Source of the DNA: SIAJ01 sp963773845
Lineage (GTDB): Bacteria; Planctomycetota; Planctomycetia; Gemmatales; Gemmataceae
Direction of reading: 5' to 3'
DNA length: 64,000 bases
Assembly: GCA_963773845.1 (NCBI GenBank)
Contig: CAVZCU010000008.1
Span: 62,001 to 126,000, forward strand
The translations under genes were made by a program, and so were the position numbers. Below are positions 26,286 to 34,193 of this stretch, piece by piece; position 1 is the first letter of the stretch; each line of letters starts with the position of its first letter. Under the pieces are notes generated by a model that was given only the letters and a program-made list of their open reading frames with translations, did no database searches and was not told the DNA's origin.

Positions 26286-27305
26286 TTACAAAGTCAGGGT
26301 CGGGAGGTTGTCGCCCAGTCCGGGGGCAAGCTCGAAGCTGGTGATCTCCTCGAACCCGGCCATTCTCATATGCGTGCCGAAGACGACGTCGATTTTTGAC
26401 AAGTGGTCGAAGCCGGTTCCACCGTTCACGTTGATGTCATTGGCTCGGACGTGGAGCAGGCTCAGGGTATCGACCCCGGCGCCCAAGTTGACGCCCAAGT
26501 TCCGGGCGGCGCGCACGTCGTACAGCTTCACCAGATCCGAGCCACCACCGGCGTTGATGAGCACAGAGTCTCCGGCGCTGACGTGGGTCAAGAAGATGGC
26601 GTCGCTATTGCTGGAGACTCCCACGTCGGTATTCAGGCCGATGGTGAGCTTCACGCTCACGTTTTCCATGACCACACCATCCAGTCCCCCGCCCATAAGA
26701 GCGTTGAAGTTCCGTACGCTCGAATTCACGACGGATAAGTTGTTGTTGCCCTGTCCGGTGAATATGTCCACGTTGCCGTTGAGATTCAAGTTTCTGACAA
26801 ACACGGTGTCGTCGCCGGCGCCGGTGGAGATGCCCAATACGTTTCCGGTCAGGTTTTCCACGGTGACCGCATCGTGCGCAGCGCCGGGGGACACGACGTT
26901 GATGTTGCCCACGCCGATGGTCACATTCTTGAGGGAGATCGGTCCCTTGTGGCCGACGGCCACGATGTCCGAGCCGGCGCCAAAAAAGACGTTCAAGAAC
27001 TGCACGCCGTGGATATCCGCGAAGGGGGCGCCGTTGATCAGGCTTTTGGTCCCGTCGGCCGTGGCTGCCCCCTCAACGCGAATCGTACCGTCGGCGAGCT
27101 GGTTGATCTCGACGGCGTGGGCCTGGCCGGCCTGGCCTTTCACTTCATGAAGTGTCAGCACCTTGGCCGAGTTGAATGTGGCGGTGATGTTGCCGGCCAT
27201 GAGTGTCCGGCCCTCCAGGCCCTCAAGCACCGGCCGGAAGGCGTGCCGTTTCTCGGGCTTCGCGCGAGGTGTGGTCTTGAGCAGCCTTTTCAAGGACGTG
27301 AACAT
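26286..27305 (-). CDS. Planctomycete surface protein with LEGLEGR motif and beta-helix-like repeats
   Basis: About 340 residues. The N-terminus MFTSLKRLLKTTPRAKPEKR is basic and is followed by FRPVLEGLEGRTLMA, the short motif that opens many large exported planctomycete proteins (LEPR-XLL-like). The rest is Gly/Asn/Asp-rich with repeated strand-turn units (GAGDDTVFVRNL, GQGNNNLSVVNS, GGGSDLVKLYDV, GAGVDTLSLLHV, GTGFDHLSKIDV), resembling hemolysin-type calcium-binding or beta-helix repeats. It should be exported and bound at the cell surface. Start chosen at ATG 27305 because GGAG lies 8 bases upstream; ATG 27320 is possible. Intact frame. Confidence 0.78.
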   Translation of the reverse strand: MFTSLKRLLKTTPRAKPEKRHAFRPVLEGLEGRTLMAGNITATFNSAKVLTLHEVKGQAGQAHAVEINQLADGTIRVEGAATADGTKSLINGAPFADIHGVQFLNVFFGAGSDIVAVGHKGPISLKNVTIGVGNINVVSPGAAHDAVTVENLTGNVLGISTGAGDDTVFVRNLNLNGNVDIFTGQGNNNLSVVNSSVRNFNALMGGGLDGVVMENVSVKLTIGLNTDVGVSSNSDAIFLTHVSAGDSVLINAGGGSDLVKLYDVRAARNLGVNLGAGVDTLSLLHVRANDINVNGGTGFDHLSKIDVVFGTHMRMAGFEEITSFELAPGLGDNLPTLTL

Positions 27306-27520
27306 GGAATGACTCCGCATGAGATTTGAGGAAACCTGTGCCGCCCCGGAAGCAGCCCCGTACCACGCAAAGCGTCAGAGCCGGCGGAGTGTTACAAGAA
27401 AAATTGAGCCTAACCGCGAGTGGGAAGTGAGAAAACGAAAACGGGGGCACTCCGGGACACTCTGATTGCGCAAATATTCAGATTCCGAGACGAGAATATT
27501 CCCAATACGCGCGCCGCCAT

Positions 27521-27983
27521 TCAGTCCTTCGGAAACGGGAGCTTCACCTGAATCTTCGCGGAGTGTGGAGTCTCGCCGCGGATCATCGGCGTCGCGGCAC
27601 CGGTTGGCTTCAGGTACAAGTCGGAGCCCGTTCCCTCGTAGTTCACAAAGTGCTCGGCTGAAGGGCTCTTGTCGGCGACCTTGTAGATTGCCATCCCCTC
27701 GTGGACCTCGTCGAGCGTCCCGACGAACACCGTGCGGAGGCCCAGCTCCCGAAAGATGGCAAACTGCCACTGCGAGGAGGACCTCCAGTACATCGTGCGG
27801 CGGATAGGACACATGGTCCATGCGAGTCTGGTGATGGTGACAATCGTCGAGGGACTGCCGAAGGAGTTTGCGTGAACCGTAGGCGATCGCTTCGCGCCGG
27901 TCGATCGCCAGAGCCACGAACCGCTTCGCAGAGAGTCGCGTCCCGGCAACCAGGTATACGCATTCCGGGCGGAGTCGGAGCAA
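27521..27983 (-). CDS. Hypothetical protein, ~154 residues, frame-shifted (paralogous pseudogene at 25957)
   Basis: The first half reads MLRLRPECVYLVAGTRLSAKRFVALAIDRREAIAYG..., the second half, after a frame change near 27760, FRELGLRTVFVGTLDEVHEGMAIYKV...LPFPKD. I do not recognise the family; the mix of short hydrophobic strands and a basic start suggests a small soluble alpha/beta protein. A decayed copy of the last 70 residues lies 1.5 kb away on the same strand, on the other side of the surface-protein gene. This suggests a local duplication. It is divergent from the PIN gene at 28027 with a 43-base spacer. Confidence 0.55.
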
Positions 27984-28026
27984 AGTTGTAGAACGGTCGA
28001 TGAAGCGTAATCAATCGTGACTCGAA

Positions 28027-28533
28027 ATGATCAAGCCAACCGTGTATCTGGACACCAATGTTATCTCCAGCTTCTGGTATGTCGGAAGCGATGCGACGGG
28101 CCGATCTCGACGTTTGAAAACTCGCGAATGGTGGGAAGGGGAACGCGAGCATTTTTCCGTGTGGACGTCAGTGGCGACTGAGGTGGAGTTGGCGGCCGGC
28201 AGATTTCGGCGACAGGCAGATTGTCTACGCTTTGTTCGAAGGATGCCGTACTTGACGATTAGCGGGGCAGCGCGGCGTTTAGCCCAGCAACTCGTCGACC
28301 GGGGAGTGGTTCCGGCCGAGAAGCCCGGTGATGCCGTTCAAATGGCAATTTGCGGCGTTCACGGAATCGACTATCTGCTAAGTTGGAATTACGCCCATTT
28401 AGTCAATCCCATTGCCCAGGCCCGGCTGGAAGTGGTTTGCAGCCAGCTTTCGTATCGAGCACCGCTGTTGGTCTCGCCCGAATCGATCCCAAAGGCGGCC
28501 TTGGGGCAAGAGCTGAGGAGACCAATCACATGA
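28027..28533 (+). CDS. PIN-domain ribonuclease, VapC-like toxin
   Basis: An intact 168-residue PIN-domain protein. TVYLDTNVISSFW carries the first catalytic Asp, TEVELAAG the Glu, and AEKPGDAVQMAICGVHGIDYLLSWNYAHL the later acidic residues and the end of the fold. PIN toxins cleave RNA with Mg2+ and are usually held in check by a partner. The small gene at 28530 overlaps its stop (ATGA), so it is the likely partner. The pair sits in a patch of mobile-type genes. Start ATG 28027 fits the family length. Confidence 0.85.
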   Translation: MIKPTVYLDTNVISSFWYVGSDATGRSRRLKTREWWEGEREHFSVWTSVATEVELAAGRFRRQADCLRFVRRMPYLTISGAARRLAQQLVDRGVVPAEKPGDAVQMAICGVHGIDYLLSWNYAHLVNPIAQARLEVVCSQLSYRAPLLVSPESIPKAALGQELRRPIT

Positions 28534-28709
28534 ATCGCGATGTCATTGTCGATCAAGCTCGGCGAATTCGGGACATGCTAGTCAGTCAGCATGGAGGTCT
28601 GAACGGTTGGTTCGATCATTTGCAGGCCATCGATCGTGAACGTCGCCGCAACACCAAGAAGCCAGCGTCCAAGAAAAGGGCGACAAAGAGAGTCGCAACC
28701 TCTCGATGA
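28530..28709 (+). CDS. Small basic protein coupled to PIN toxin, 59 residues
   Basis: Starts at ATG 28530, overlapping the PIN stop codon by 3 bases, and reads MNRDVIVDQARRIRDMLVSQHGGL... ending in a Lys/Arg-rich tail (KKPASKKRATKRVATSR). The first half looks like two short helices. Translational coupling and size fit an antitoxin or accessory protein of the PIN toxin, although antitoxins more often precede the toxin gene. The C-terminal half is antisense to the end of the HNH gene. Confidence 0.65.
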   Translation: MNRDVIVDQARRIRDMLVSQHGGLNGWFDHLQAIDRERRRNTKKPASKKRATKRVATSR

Positions 28710-29119
28710 GCCGACGAATGCGAAATGGTCGGTCCAGCGGTCGCGACGTGGGTGAAAAAGGCGGACGACGTTCCTCGAAACCGGCTCGCGAAAACGGAGG
28801 CGTTCGTATTTGTGGTTGTTGCATCCTTGGCACGACAAGGCGAGGTTGCCAGGCCAGTCTTTCCCGCGTCGGCTCCGCGGCCGAATGTGCTCAATGGAAA
28901 AACTCTGGTGTGCAAAAGCGGACGGGCCGCGATAGTACTCGCAGCGCAAATGCCGCGATCGATCCGCTTGATCAGGCGGCTCTCTTTTGCCAACAATGTT
29001 CGTCCGTTTGACCGCTGGCGAAGCGCCAATGCCCGGTCGAGAAAGTCGTCGAACTCCTCGGGGTCGAGGCGCGCTACGGCTTCCAGCAAATCGGAATTGT
29101 TGAATGGAACGTTCGGCAT
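28578..29119 (-). CDS. HNH endonuclease, frame-shifted and C-terminally truncated
   Basis: The N-terminus MPNVPFNNSDLLEAVARLDPEEFDDFLDRALALR... is a helical region. After a frame change near 28950 comes CEYYRGPSAFAHQSFSIEHIRPRSRRGKDWPGNLALSCQGCNNHKYERL (core at about 28785-28935). This is an HNH nuclease core with paired CxxC-like sites, although the first Cys pair reads CEYY instead of CEYC. Relatives continue DHFAW...GRATVxALxLN; here the sequence after DHFAF loses similarity and runs antisense to the PIN partner gene. It looks like a truncated remnant. It may once have been a self-standing HNH enzyme or part of a mobile element. Confidence 0.65.
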
Positions 29120-29385
29120 GCCGCACTACTCGCTTGCTGCGGGGCTATAGATCGTTGCAGCAAAATGATTTGTTTTGCATCGAGCGAGGAGTTCATGGAT
29201 TTGCTCGTTTCACAAAACGAGCCGCGTCTCTCCCGATCCCTTGATGTTCGCGCGGCACCGCTTTGGTCCAGTGCTTCTTGTCATGATGCGCAAGGCGTGG
29301 TATTCTTCATCCATCGGGCCCACCCTCCTGCCTAACGGGCCCGAAGACCGCCCATCCCGCCAGTTATCCCACCTCGGGAGTTTCC

Positions 29386-30769
29386 ATGTTTCGCATCAAT
29401 CTCGGCCGCACGGGCCATTATTGCGATGGTATGCAACGCCGATCGTTCCTCCAGTTGGGCGTTGCCGGCATGGCGTCGCTGGGCTTATCCCGGGTCATGA
29501 AGGCGCAAGCCGAATCCGCCAAGTCGCTGGCCTCCAAGAAGAGCACGAAGTGCATTCTGATTTGGCTCGACGGCGGTCCCGGACACATGGATATGTATGA
29601 CATGAAGCCGGAGGCGGCGGCCGAGTATCGCGGACTGTGGAAGCCGATCAAAACCAAGGTGCCGGGCTTCGACATCACCGAGATGTATCCCAAGCAGGCC
29701 AAGATCACCGACAAGTTCTCGATGGTTCGTTCGCTGCATCACGATACCGGCGATCACTTTGCCGGCGGGCACCGGATGCTGACCACCAAGGATATGGGCG
29801 TCAGCGGGGCGAACAACGCCCAGAAGTTCCCCGGCATCGGAGCGATCGCCGACCGCGAACTCGGCGCCCGTGAGTCGGGTCTCCCGGGCTATGTAGCGGT
29901 TCCGTACGGGATGAGCATCGGGCTGCGGCCGGGCTATTTCGGCGGGCACATGCTGGGCGCCCAGCACAATCCGTTTGAGACCATTAACGACGCCGCGTCG
30001 CCGAACTTCAAGGTGCCGAACCTGGAACTGACCGCCGGTCTAACAATCGACAAGCTCGAAGATCGGCGGTCGCTGGCGAAGCGCTTCGATGTCATGCACA
30101 AGCAACTCGACGAACGGCCCGATGTGCAAGCGATGGATCGATTCGCCGAGGAAGCCCATCAATTTGTCTTGGGCTCGGCGGCTCGCCAAGGCATTCGACA
30201 TTGCCAAGGAAGATCCAAGACTTCGCGATCAATATGGCCGGCACCCGTGGGGCCAAAGCACGTTGCTTGCTCGCCGGCTCGTTGAGGCAGGTTGCACATT
30301 CACGACGGTTCATCTCGGCGGCTGGGACCATCACTGGGACTTGAAGAAGGGTTATGAGAACAATTTGCCGATCGTGGACAGTCTGGTATCGTCGCTGTTC
30401 CTCGATCTCGATGACCGCGGCTTGCTCGATGAAACGCTGGTCGTCTTGTGCGGCGAATTCAGCCGAACGCCGAAGATGAACGACGGCGGCAATGGCGGGA
30501 AGCCGATGTCGATGGGCACCCCCGGCCGGGATCACTGGGGCAATTCGATGTTCTGTCTGATGGGCGGCGGCGGCGTCAAGGGCGGTATCGTCTACGGATC
30601 AACCGATGCGAAGGGCGAACGGCCGAAGGACAAAGCCGTCACGCCGTGCAATATCCACGCAACGATTTACGAAGTGCTCGGGATTGATCCGAAGCTGCAA
30701 TTGCTTGATCCATCGGGAAGGCCAGTCAATGTGCTGGACGACCCGATGCCGATTCGGGAGTTGCTTTAA
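29386..30769 (+). CDS. DUF1501 exported protein (sulfatase-like fold), one frameshift
   Basis: A typical planctomycete DUF1501 protein of about 460 residues. The N-terminus has MQRRSFLQLGVAGMASLGLS, a twin-arginine-like signal. CILIWLDGGPGHMDMYDMKPE is the alkaline-phosphatase-superfamily metal-site opening, HHDTGDHFAGGHRML a second metal-site region, and GEFSRTPKMN...GRDHWGNSMFCLMGGGGVKGG the conserved C-terminal end. One frame change lies near 30180. DUF1501 genes are usually next to a PSCyt1/DUF1549 gene; here that partner is missing nearby. The substrate is unknown, possibly sulfated polysaccharide. The 3' end faces selD across a perfect hairpin. Confidence 0.9.
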
Positions 30770-30776
30770 TTGGTCC

Positions 30777-30815
30777 CCGCTTGCGGCGTAGCGCTTAACG
30801 CTACGCCGCAAGCGG
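30777..30815. terminator. Perfect 17-bp hairpin between DUF1501 gene and selD
   Basis: Arms 30777-30793 and 30799-30815 (CCGCTTGCGGCGTAGCG) pair perfectly around a 5-base loop. The unit lies exactly between two converging stop codons (30769 and 30817) and can terminate both transcripts. A degenerate copy of the same palindrome is at 31888-31917, on the other side of selD. Confidence 0.8.
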
Positions 30816-30816
30816 C

Positions 30817-31866
30817 TTATGCACGGAAGACGAGCGTTGCTCGTTCTTTTTCGCGTACTTCGCCAATCACGCATGTCCTCGTCGCTCCGCGCTTCGGCGC
30901 TTCCGCAACCAGTGCCTCCGCCTTGTCTGCCTCCACACTGATAAGCAGGCCGCCGCTGGTCTGGGCGTCCATTAGGAATTCGCGCCGGATGGGATCGATC
31001 GTTCCTTCCAGACGAGTCGCTGCTTCGACGTATTGCCAGTTCGTCTTGCTCGCTCGCGTGCGGAACTGGGTGAGCTTTTCGGCCCCGGGCAGTAATGGCA
31101 AGGCGTTTACATCAATAACAAGCATTACGTTTGAGCCGGTGGCCATTTCGTAGGCGTGGCCGCACAGACCGAAACCGGTGATATCCGTCACCGCGTGGAC
31201 TCCGCCCACCTCGAGAATCGCATCGCGGCCCGCGGCATTGAGTTGCACCATGCTGTCGCACGCCGCCTTCAACGTCTCGGGAGGACATTGCTCCCGTTTC
31301 GCGGCCGTCGCGATGAAACCCGTGCCGAGCGCCTTGGTGAGCACGAGCTTGTCGCCTGGCTTCGCGCCGGAATTCGTCCACACCTTCTTCGGATGCACGA
31401 CACCAGTTACGGACATGCCGAACTTGATCTCCTTATCGCGTACGCTGTGCCCGCCGAGGATGACGGCGCCGGCCGTCAGGCAACGCTCGGCCCCGCCGGC
31501 GATGATCCGCGCGAGCCAGTCTAGCTCGCCCAGCTCGTCGTCCGGGTAAGCGATCAAGTTCAGGACGGTCTTCGGTTCGCCGCCCATGGCGTACACGTCG
31601 CTCAGGGCGTTAGCGGCCGCGATCTGGCCGTACACGTAGGGATCGTCGACGACCGGTGGAAAGAAGTCGATCGTCTGGACGATGGCCAGCTCGTCCGTCA
31701 GTTGGTAGACGCCGGCGTCGTCGTGAGTTTCAGTCCCGACGAGCACGTGGGCATCGGTGCGTTGTGGCAAATGGCTCAGAACCTGAGCGATCCCTTGCGG
31801 GGAAATCTTGCCGGCTCAACCCGCACACGACGCATAGTCCGTGAGGCGCTTTGGGGCGCTGGACAT
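30817..31866 (-). CDS. selD: Selenide, water dikinase SelD; itself a selenoprotein (UGA = Sec17)
   Basis: SelD makes selenophosphate from selenide and ATP, the selenium donor for selenocysteine and selenouridine. Reading through the TGA at 31818-31816, the N-terminus is MSSAPKRLTDYASCAGU-AGKISPQ, which is the Gly-rich active-site loop with Sec at residue 17 and Lys at 20. VLVGTETHDDAGVYQL, TIDFFPPVVDDPY, ANALSDVYAMGG, ILGGHSVRD (ATP/metal Asp sites) and DITGFGLCGHAYEM follow. The protein is 349 residues and the frame is intact throughout once UGA is read. A naive call starts at 31770 and drops the catalytic loop. A short hairpin (31807-31789) with loop CGCAA follows the UGA. Confidence 0.95.
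31789..31818 (-). promoter_or_regulatory. Candidate SECIS element in selD
   Basis: Eight bases after the TGA (31818-31816) the minus strand GATTTCCCCGCAAGGGATC can fold with TCCC/GGGA closing a CGCAA loop plus an outer GA/TC pair across a small bulge. Position and the G in the loop fit bacterial SECIS elements, though the stem is short. Confidence 0.45.
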
Positions 31867-31887
31867 CAGAGCACTCCCGTTGCCGCC

Positions 31888-31917
31888 GCTTGCGACGTAG
31901 CGCGCTATGCCGCAAGC
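31888..31917. repeat. Degenerate copy of the GCTTGCGGCGTAGCG palindrome
   Basis: GCTTGCGACGTAGCG (31888-31902) directly faces CGCTATGCCGCAAGC (31903-31917), matching at 13 of 15 positions. It lies in the 57-base gap between the SelW-like gene and selD and belongs to the family at 30777. Confidence 0.65.
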
Positions 31918-31923
31918 CGCGAT

Positions 31924-32167
31924 TTATTTCCGGCTCAGCCTCTTTTCGAGTTGGTCGACGATCGACTGCTCATCGGGGAACTGGCCGGTCTTGAGTTTGG
32001 AATAGAGCAATTCGCCATTCGCGGATAGCTCGAAACACCCGCCCCCGGACGGGACGAGCGTCAGATTCGTTCACCTTCTGTTTGAAATGGTTCAGCACGC
32101 GGCTCGCCAAACTGACGGCCTTGGGCTCATAGTTTCAAACAGAACAGTATTTCAGCTCGAGGTTCAT
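31924..32167 (-). CDS. SelW/Rdx-family selenoprotein (CxxU), one frameshift
   Basis: An 80-residue thioredoxin-like protein of the SelW (Rdx) family. The start is ATG 32167, fixed by GGAGG 6 bases upstream; it reads MNLELKYCSV-[UGA]-NYEPKAVSLASRV. The TGA at 32137-32135 is codon 11, giving CSVU at the place where the family has CxxC or CxxU after the first strand. After a one-base insertion near 32060 the rest reads NLTLVPSGGGCFELSANGE and LLYSKLKTGQFPDEQ, the standard Rdx second half, ending at TAA 31924. The role is a small selenol redox protein, partners unknown. selD starts 57 bases downstream on the same strand, so they probably share a transcript. Confidence 0.85.
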
Positions 32168-32286
32168 TTTCATCCTCCATAAGGGACATCATTTATGATA
32201 CCTGTCGACCACGAATCGATTCAACAAACCCGCCTTGCCCAAACTTCGCGGCATGGGTACAGTCCCCCGCTGGCCCGGGAGCCCGT

Positions 32287-34158
32287 TTGGACATGGACGT
32301 CACTGCTGACATCGGGTTTCGCCGTTCGCCGTTCTGGATTCTTGTGCTAGCGTTTCTCGTTGCGGCACAAGGCTGGCTGACCTTGCATCTGTTCGGACCG
32401 GGCTTCGGGTTCGATCGCCTGACGAATGACGAGCCGGTTCTGGATGGCCGGCATCCACTTCATTCTTATCACGGCCTGCTCGGCAATCGGGCATGGCATG
32501 AATGGCAAGCGACGACCTGCTTCGATCCGGCATTTCAAGCAGGTTATCCCAAAACCCCCATCTTTGATTCGGGAAGTCGGCCGGCGGAACTCTTTTACTT
32601 GATCGGCGGCCCGTCGCCGGCCTCTTACAAGATCGGCCTCGCGGTCTGTTGCTTGCTGGCGCCATTGGCATTCGCGCTGGCCGGGCGAGGCGTTGGATTG
32701 GCCGCGAGCGGTTGCTGTCTGGCGGCCCTGATCGGCGGAACGTTGTGGTGGTCCCCGCCGTGCCGGGCCTTGCTCGAAGCCGGCGATCTCGACTTGCTCG
32801 TCGGTGGCATGGCCATTCCCGTTTATGTCACATGGCTCGGTCGATTCTGGCGCAATCCGGGGCCAATCGAATGGCTCATCGTTGCCGGAAGTGCGGCGAT
32901 CGGGTGGTACATGCAGCCGCTCGTCATGCTCGGAGCAATGCCGATTTCGCTCCTATTCAACCTGTGGGCGTTTCGCGGTGTGCGTTTTGCCTGGAACCTT
33001 GGATTGTGCTCGGCGAACCTGGGGGCAATAGCGGTGAACGCGTTTTGGCTCTGGGATTGGGTGACGCACTTGTGGATGTACGTACCCTATGGTGGGGAGG
33101 AATCGGCTGCGAGCATCTGGCCTGCATCCGCCCAGGAATGGGAAGCGTTCCTGCCGCACGATCCGATCGAACTCGGCGTGTGTGCGATTGGAATCCTGGG
33201 ACTCCTGGTCATGTGCCGACGCAATACGGTCGGGGCGGTTCTGCTCGCCACCGGCACGATGCTGTTTGTCCTGGCGGGCGGTGCCGGGCGTCTATTCCCC
33301 CTGATTGCCGACCTCGGCGGCCACAAGGCGCTGAGCGTTGGCGTGTGGTGTTGCGCTGTCTCCGCGGCCTATGGGCTGACGGCCATCGCGGGCGGGATCG
33401 GCTCGTCGTCGGGTCTTAAATCGCTGGGTCTGATTTGGCTACTCGTTGGATTGGCAGGGCTGACGTTCGGCCTCGACATCCCCCGACGATGGGAAGTCAG
33501 TCCTCTGGAATTGGGACTCGGCTCCAGCCGCGAAGACATCGTGCGAACGATCCGCGAACGCAGCACGCCCGAAGGGCGCATTCTGTGGGAAGATGTTTCG
33601 GATCGCGATCGTGGATCGGGCTGGTCGGCATTATTGCCGGAGTTGACGCAACGACCGTTCATCGGCGGGCTCAGCACCGAGGCATCAATCGATCACATGC
33701 AGGTTCGGCTGCTGGATGGGAAACTGATTGGTCGGCCGATCGGCGACTGGAGCGACGAAGAACTTTCCCGATTCTTCTGGCGCTTCAACGTGACACGCGT
33801 CATCTGCCGGACGCCGGAAGCAATTGCCCGATTCCGCCGCATCCCATCGGCGACATCGATCGCGCAGTTTCCGAACGATGGCGGGGTCATGTTCGCCCTG
33901 GATCGCCGACCCGGCTATGTCCTGAGCGGGCACGCAACGGTGACGCAGATGGACTGGAAGCGTGTCGCGCTTTCAGATGTGGAGCCGGACGAGAATGGCG
34001 TGGTCATTCTCAGCTTGCACCACGCGGCGAACTGGCGGGTGACGCCCGGATATGTCATGGTCGAAAAGGACGTGGACGTGATGGATCCGATTCCGATGCT
34101 GCGGCTGCGAATGCCAGGCCCGGTCTCACGAGTGACGATGACGTGGAAGGAAGATTAG
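32287..34158 (+). CDS. Polytopic membrane protein, GT-C glycosyltransferase-like, 623 residues
   Basis: An intact protein with about ten hydrophobic helices in the first 400 residues (FWILVLAFLVAAQGWLTLHL, IGLAVCCLLAPLAFALAG, IPVYVTWLGRFW, LGLIWLLVGLAGLTFGL) and a soluble C-terminal part of about 210 residues. The layout (early acidic loop after helix 1, ~10 helices, periplasmic C-domain) resembles GT-C or YfhO-like glycosyltransferases that use lipid-linked sugars. The C-terminal segment ILSLHHAANWRVTPGYVMVEKD looks like a beta-sandwich. No catalytic motif is certain. Starts at ATG 32287 or 32293. A perfect hairpin ends the gene. Confidence 0.6.
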   Translation: MDMDVTADIGFRRSPFWILVLAFLVAAQGWLTLHLFGPGFGFDRLTNDEPVLDGRHPLHSYHGLLGNRAWHEWQATTCFDPAFQAGYPKTPIFDSGSRPAELFYLIGGPSPASYKIGLAVCCLLAPLAFALAGRGVGLAASGCCLAALIGGTLWWSPPCRALLEAGDLDLLVGGMAIPVYVTWLGRFWRNPGPIEWLIVAGSAAIGWYMQPLVMLGAMPISLLFNLWAFRGVRFAWNLGLCSANLGAIAVNAFWLWDWVTHLWMYVPYGGEESAASIWPASAQEWEAFLPHDPIELGVCAIGILGLLVMCRRNTVGAVLLATGTMLFVLAGGAGRLFPLIADLGGHKALSVGVWCCAVSAAYGLTAIAGGIGSSSGLKSLGLIWLLVGLAGLTFGLDIPRRWEVSPLELGLGSSREDIVRTIRERSTPEGRILWEDVSDRDRGSGWSALLPELTQRPFIGGLSTEASIDHMQVRLLDGKLIGRPIGDWSDEELSRFFWRFNVTRVICRTPEAIARFRRIPSATSIAQFPNDGGVMFALDRRPGYVLSGHATVTQMDWKRVALSDVEPDENGVVILSLHHAANWRVTPGYVMVEKDVDVMDPIPMLRLRMPGPVSRVTMTWKED

Positions 34159-34161
34159 AGA

Positions 34162-34186
34162 GCAGACAAGCTGCCAGCTTGTCTGC
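34162..34186. terminator. Perfect 11-bp hairpin between converging genes
   Basis: GCAGACAAGCT (34162-34172) and its inverse (34176-34186) flank a 3-base loop. It lies between the stops of the GT-C-like gene (34158) and argS (34194), so it can terminate both. Confidence 0.75.
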
Positions 34187-34193
34187 CGAAGCA

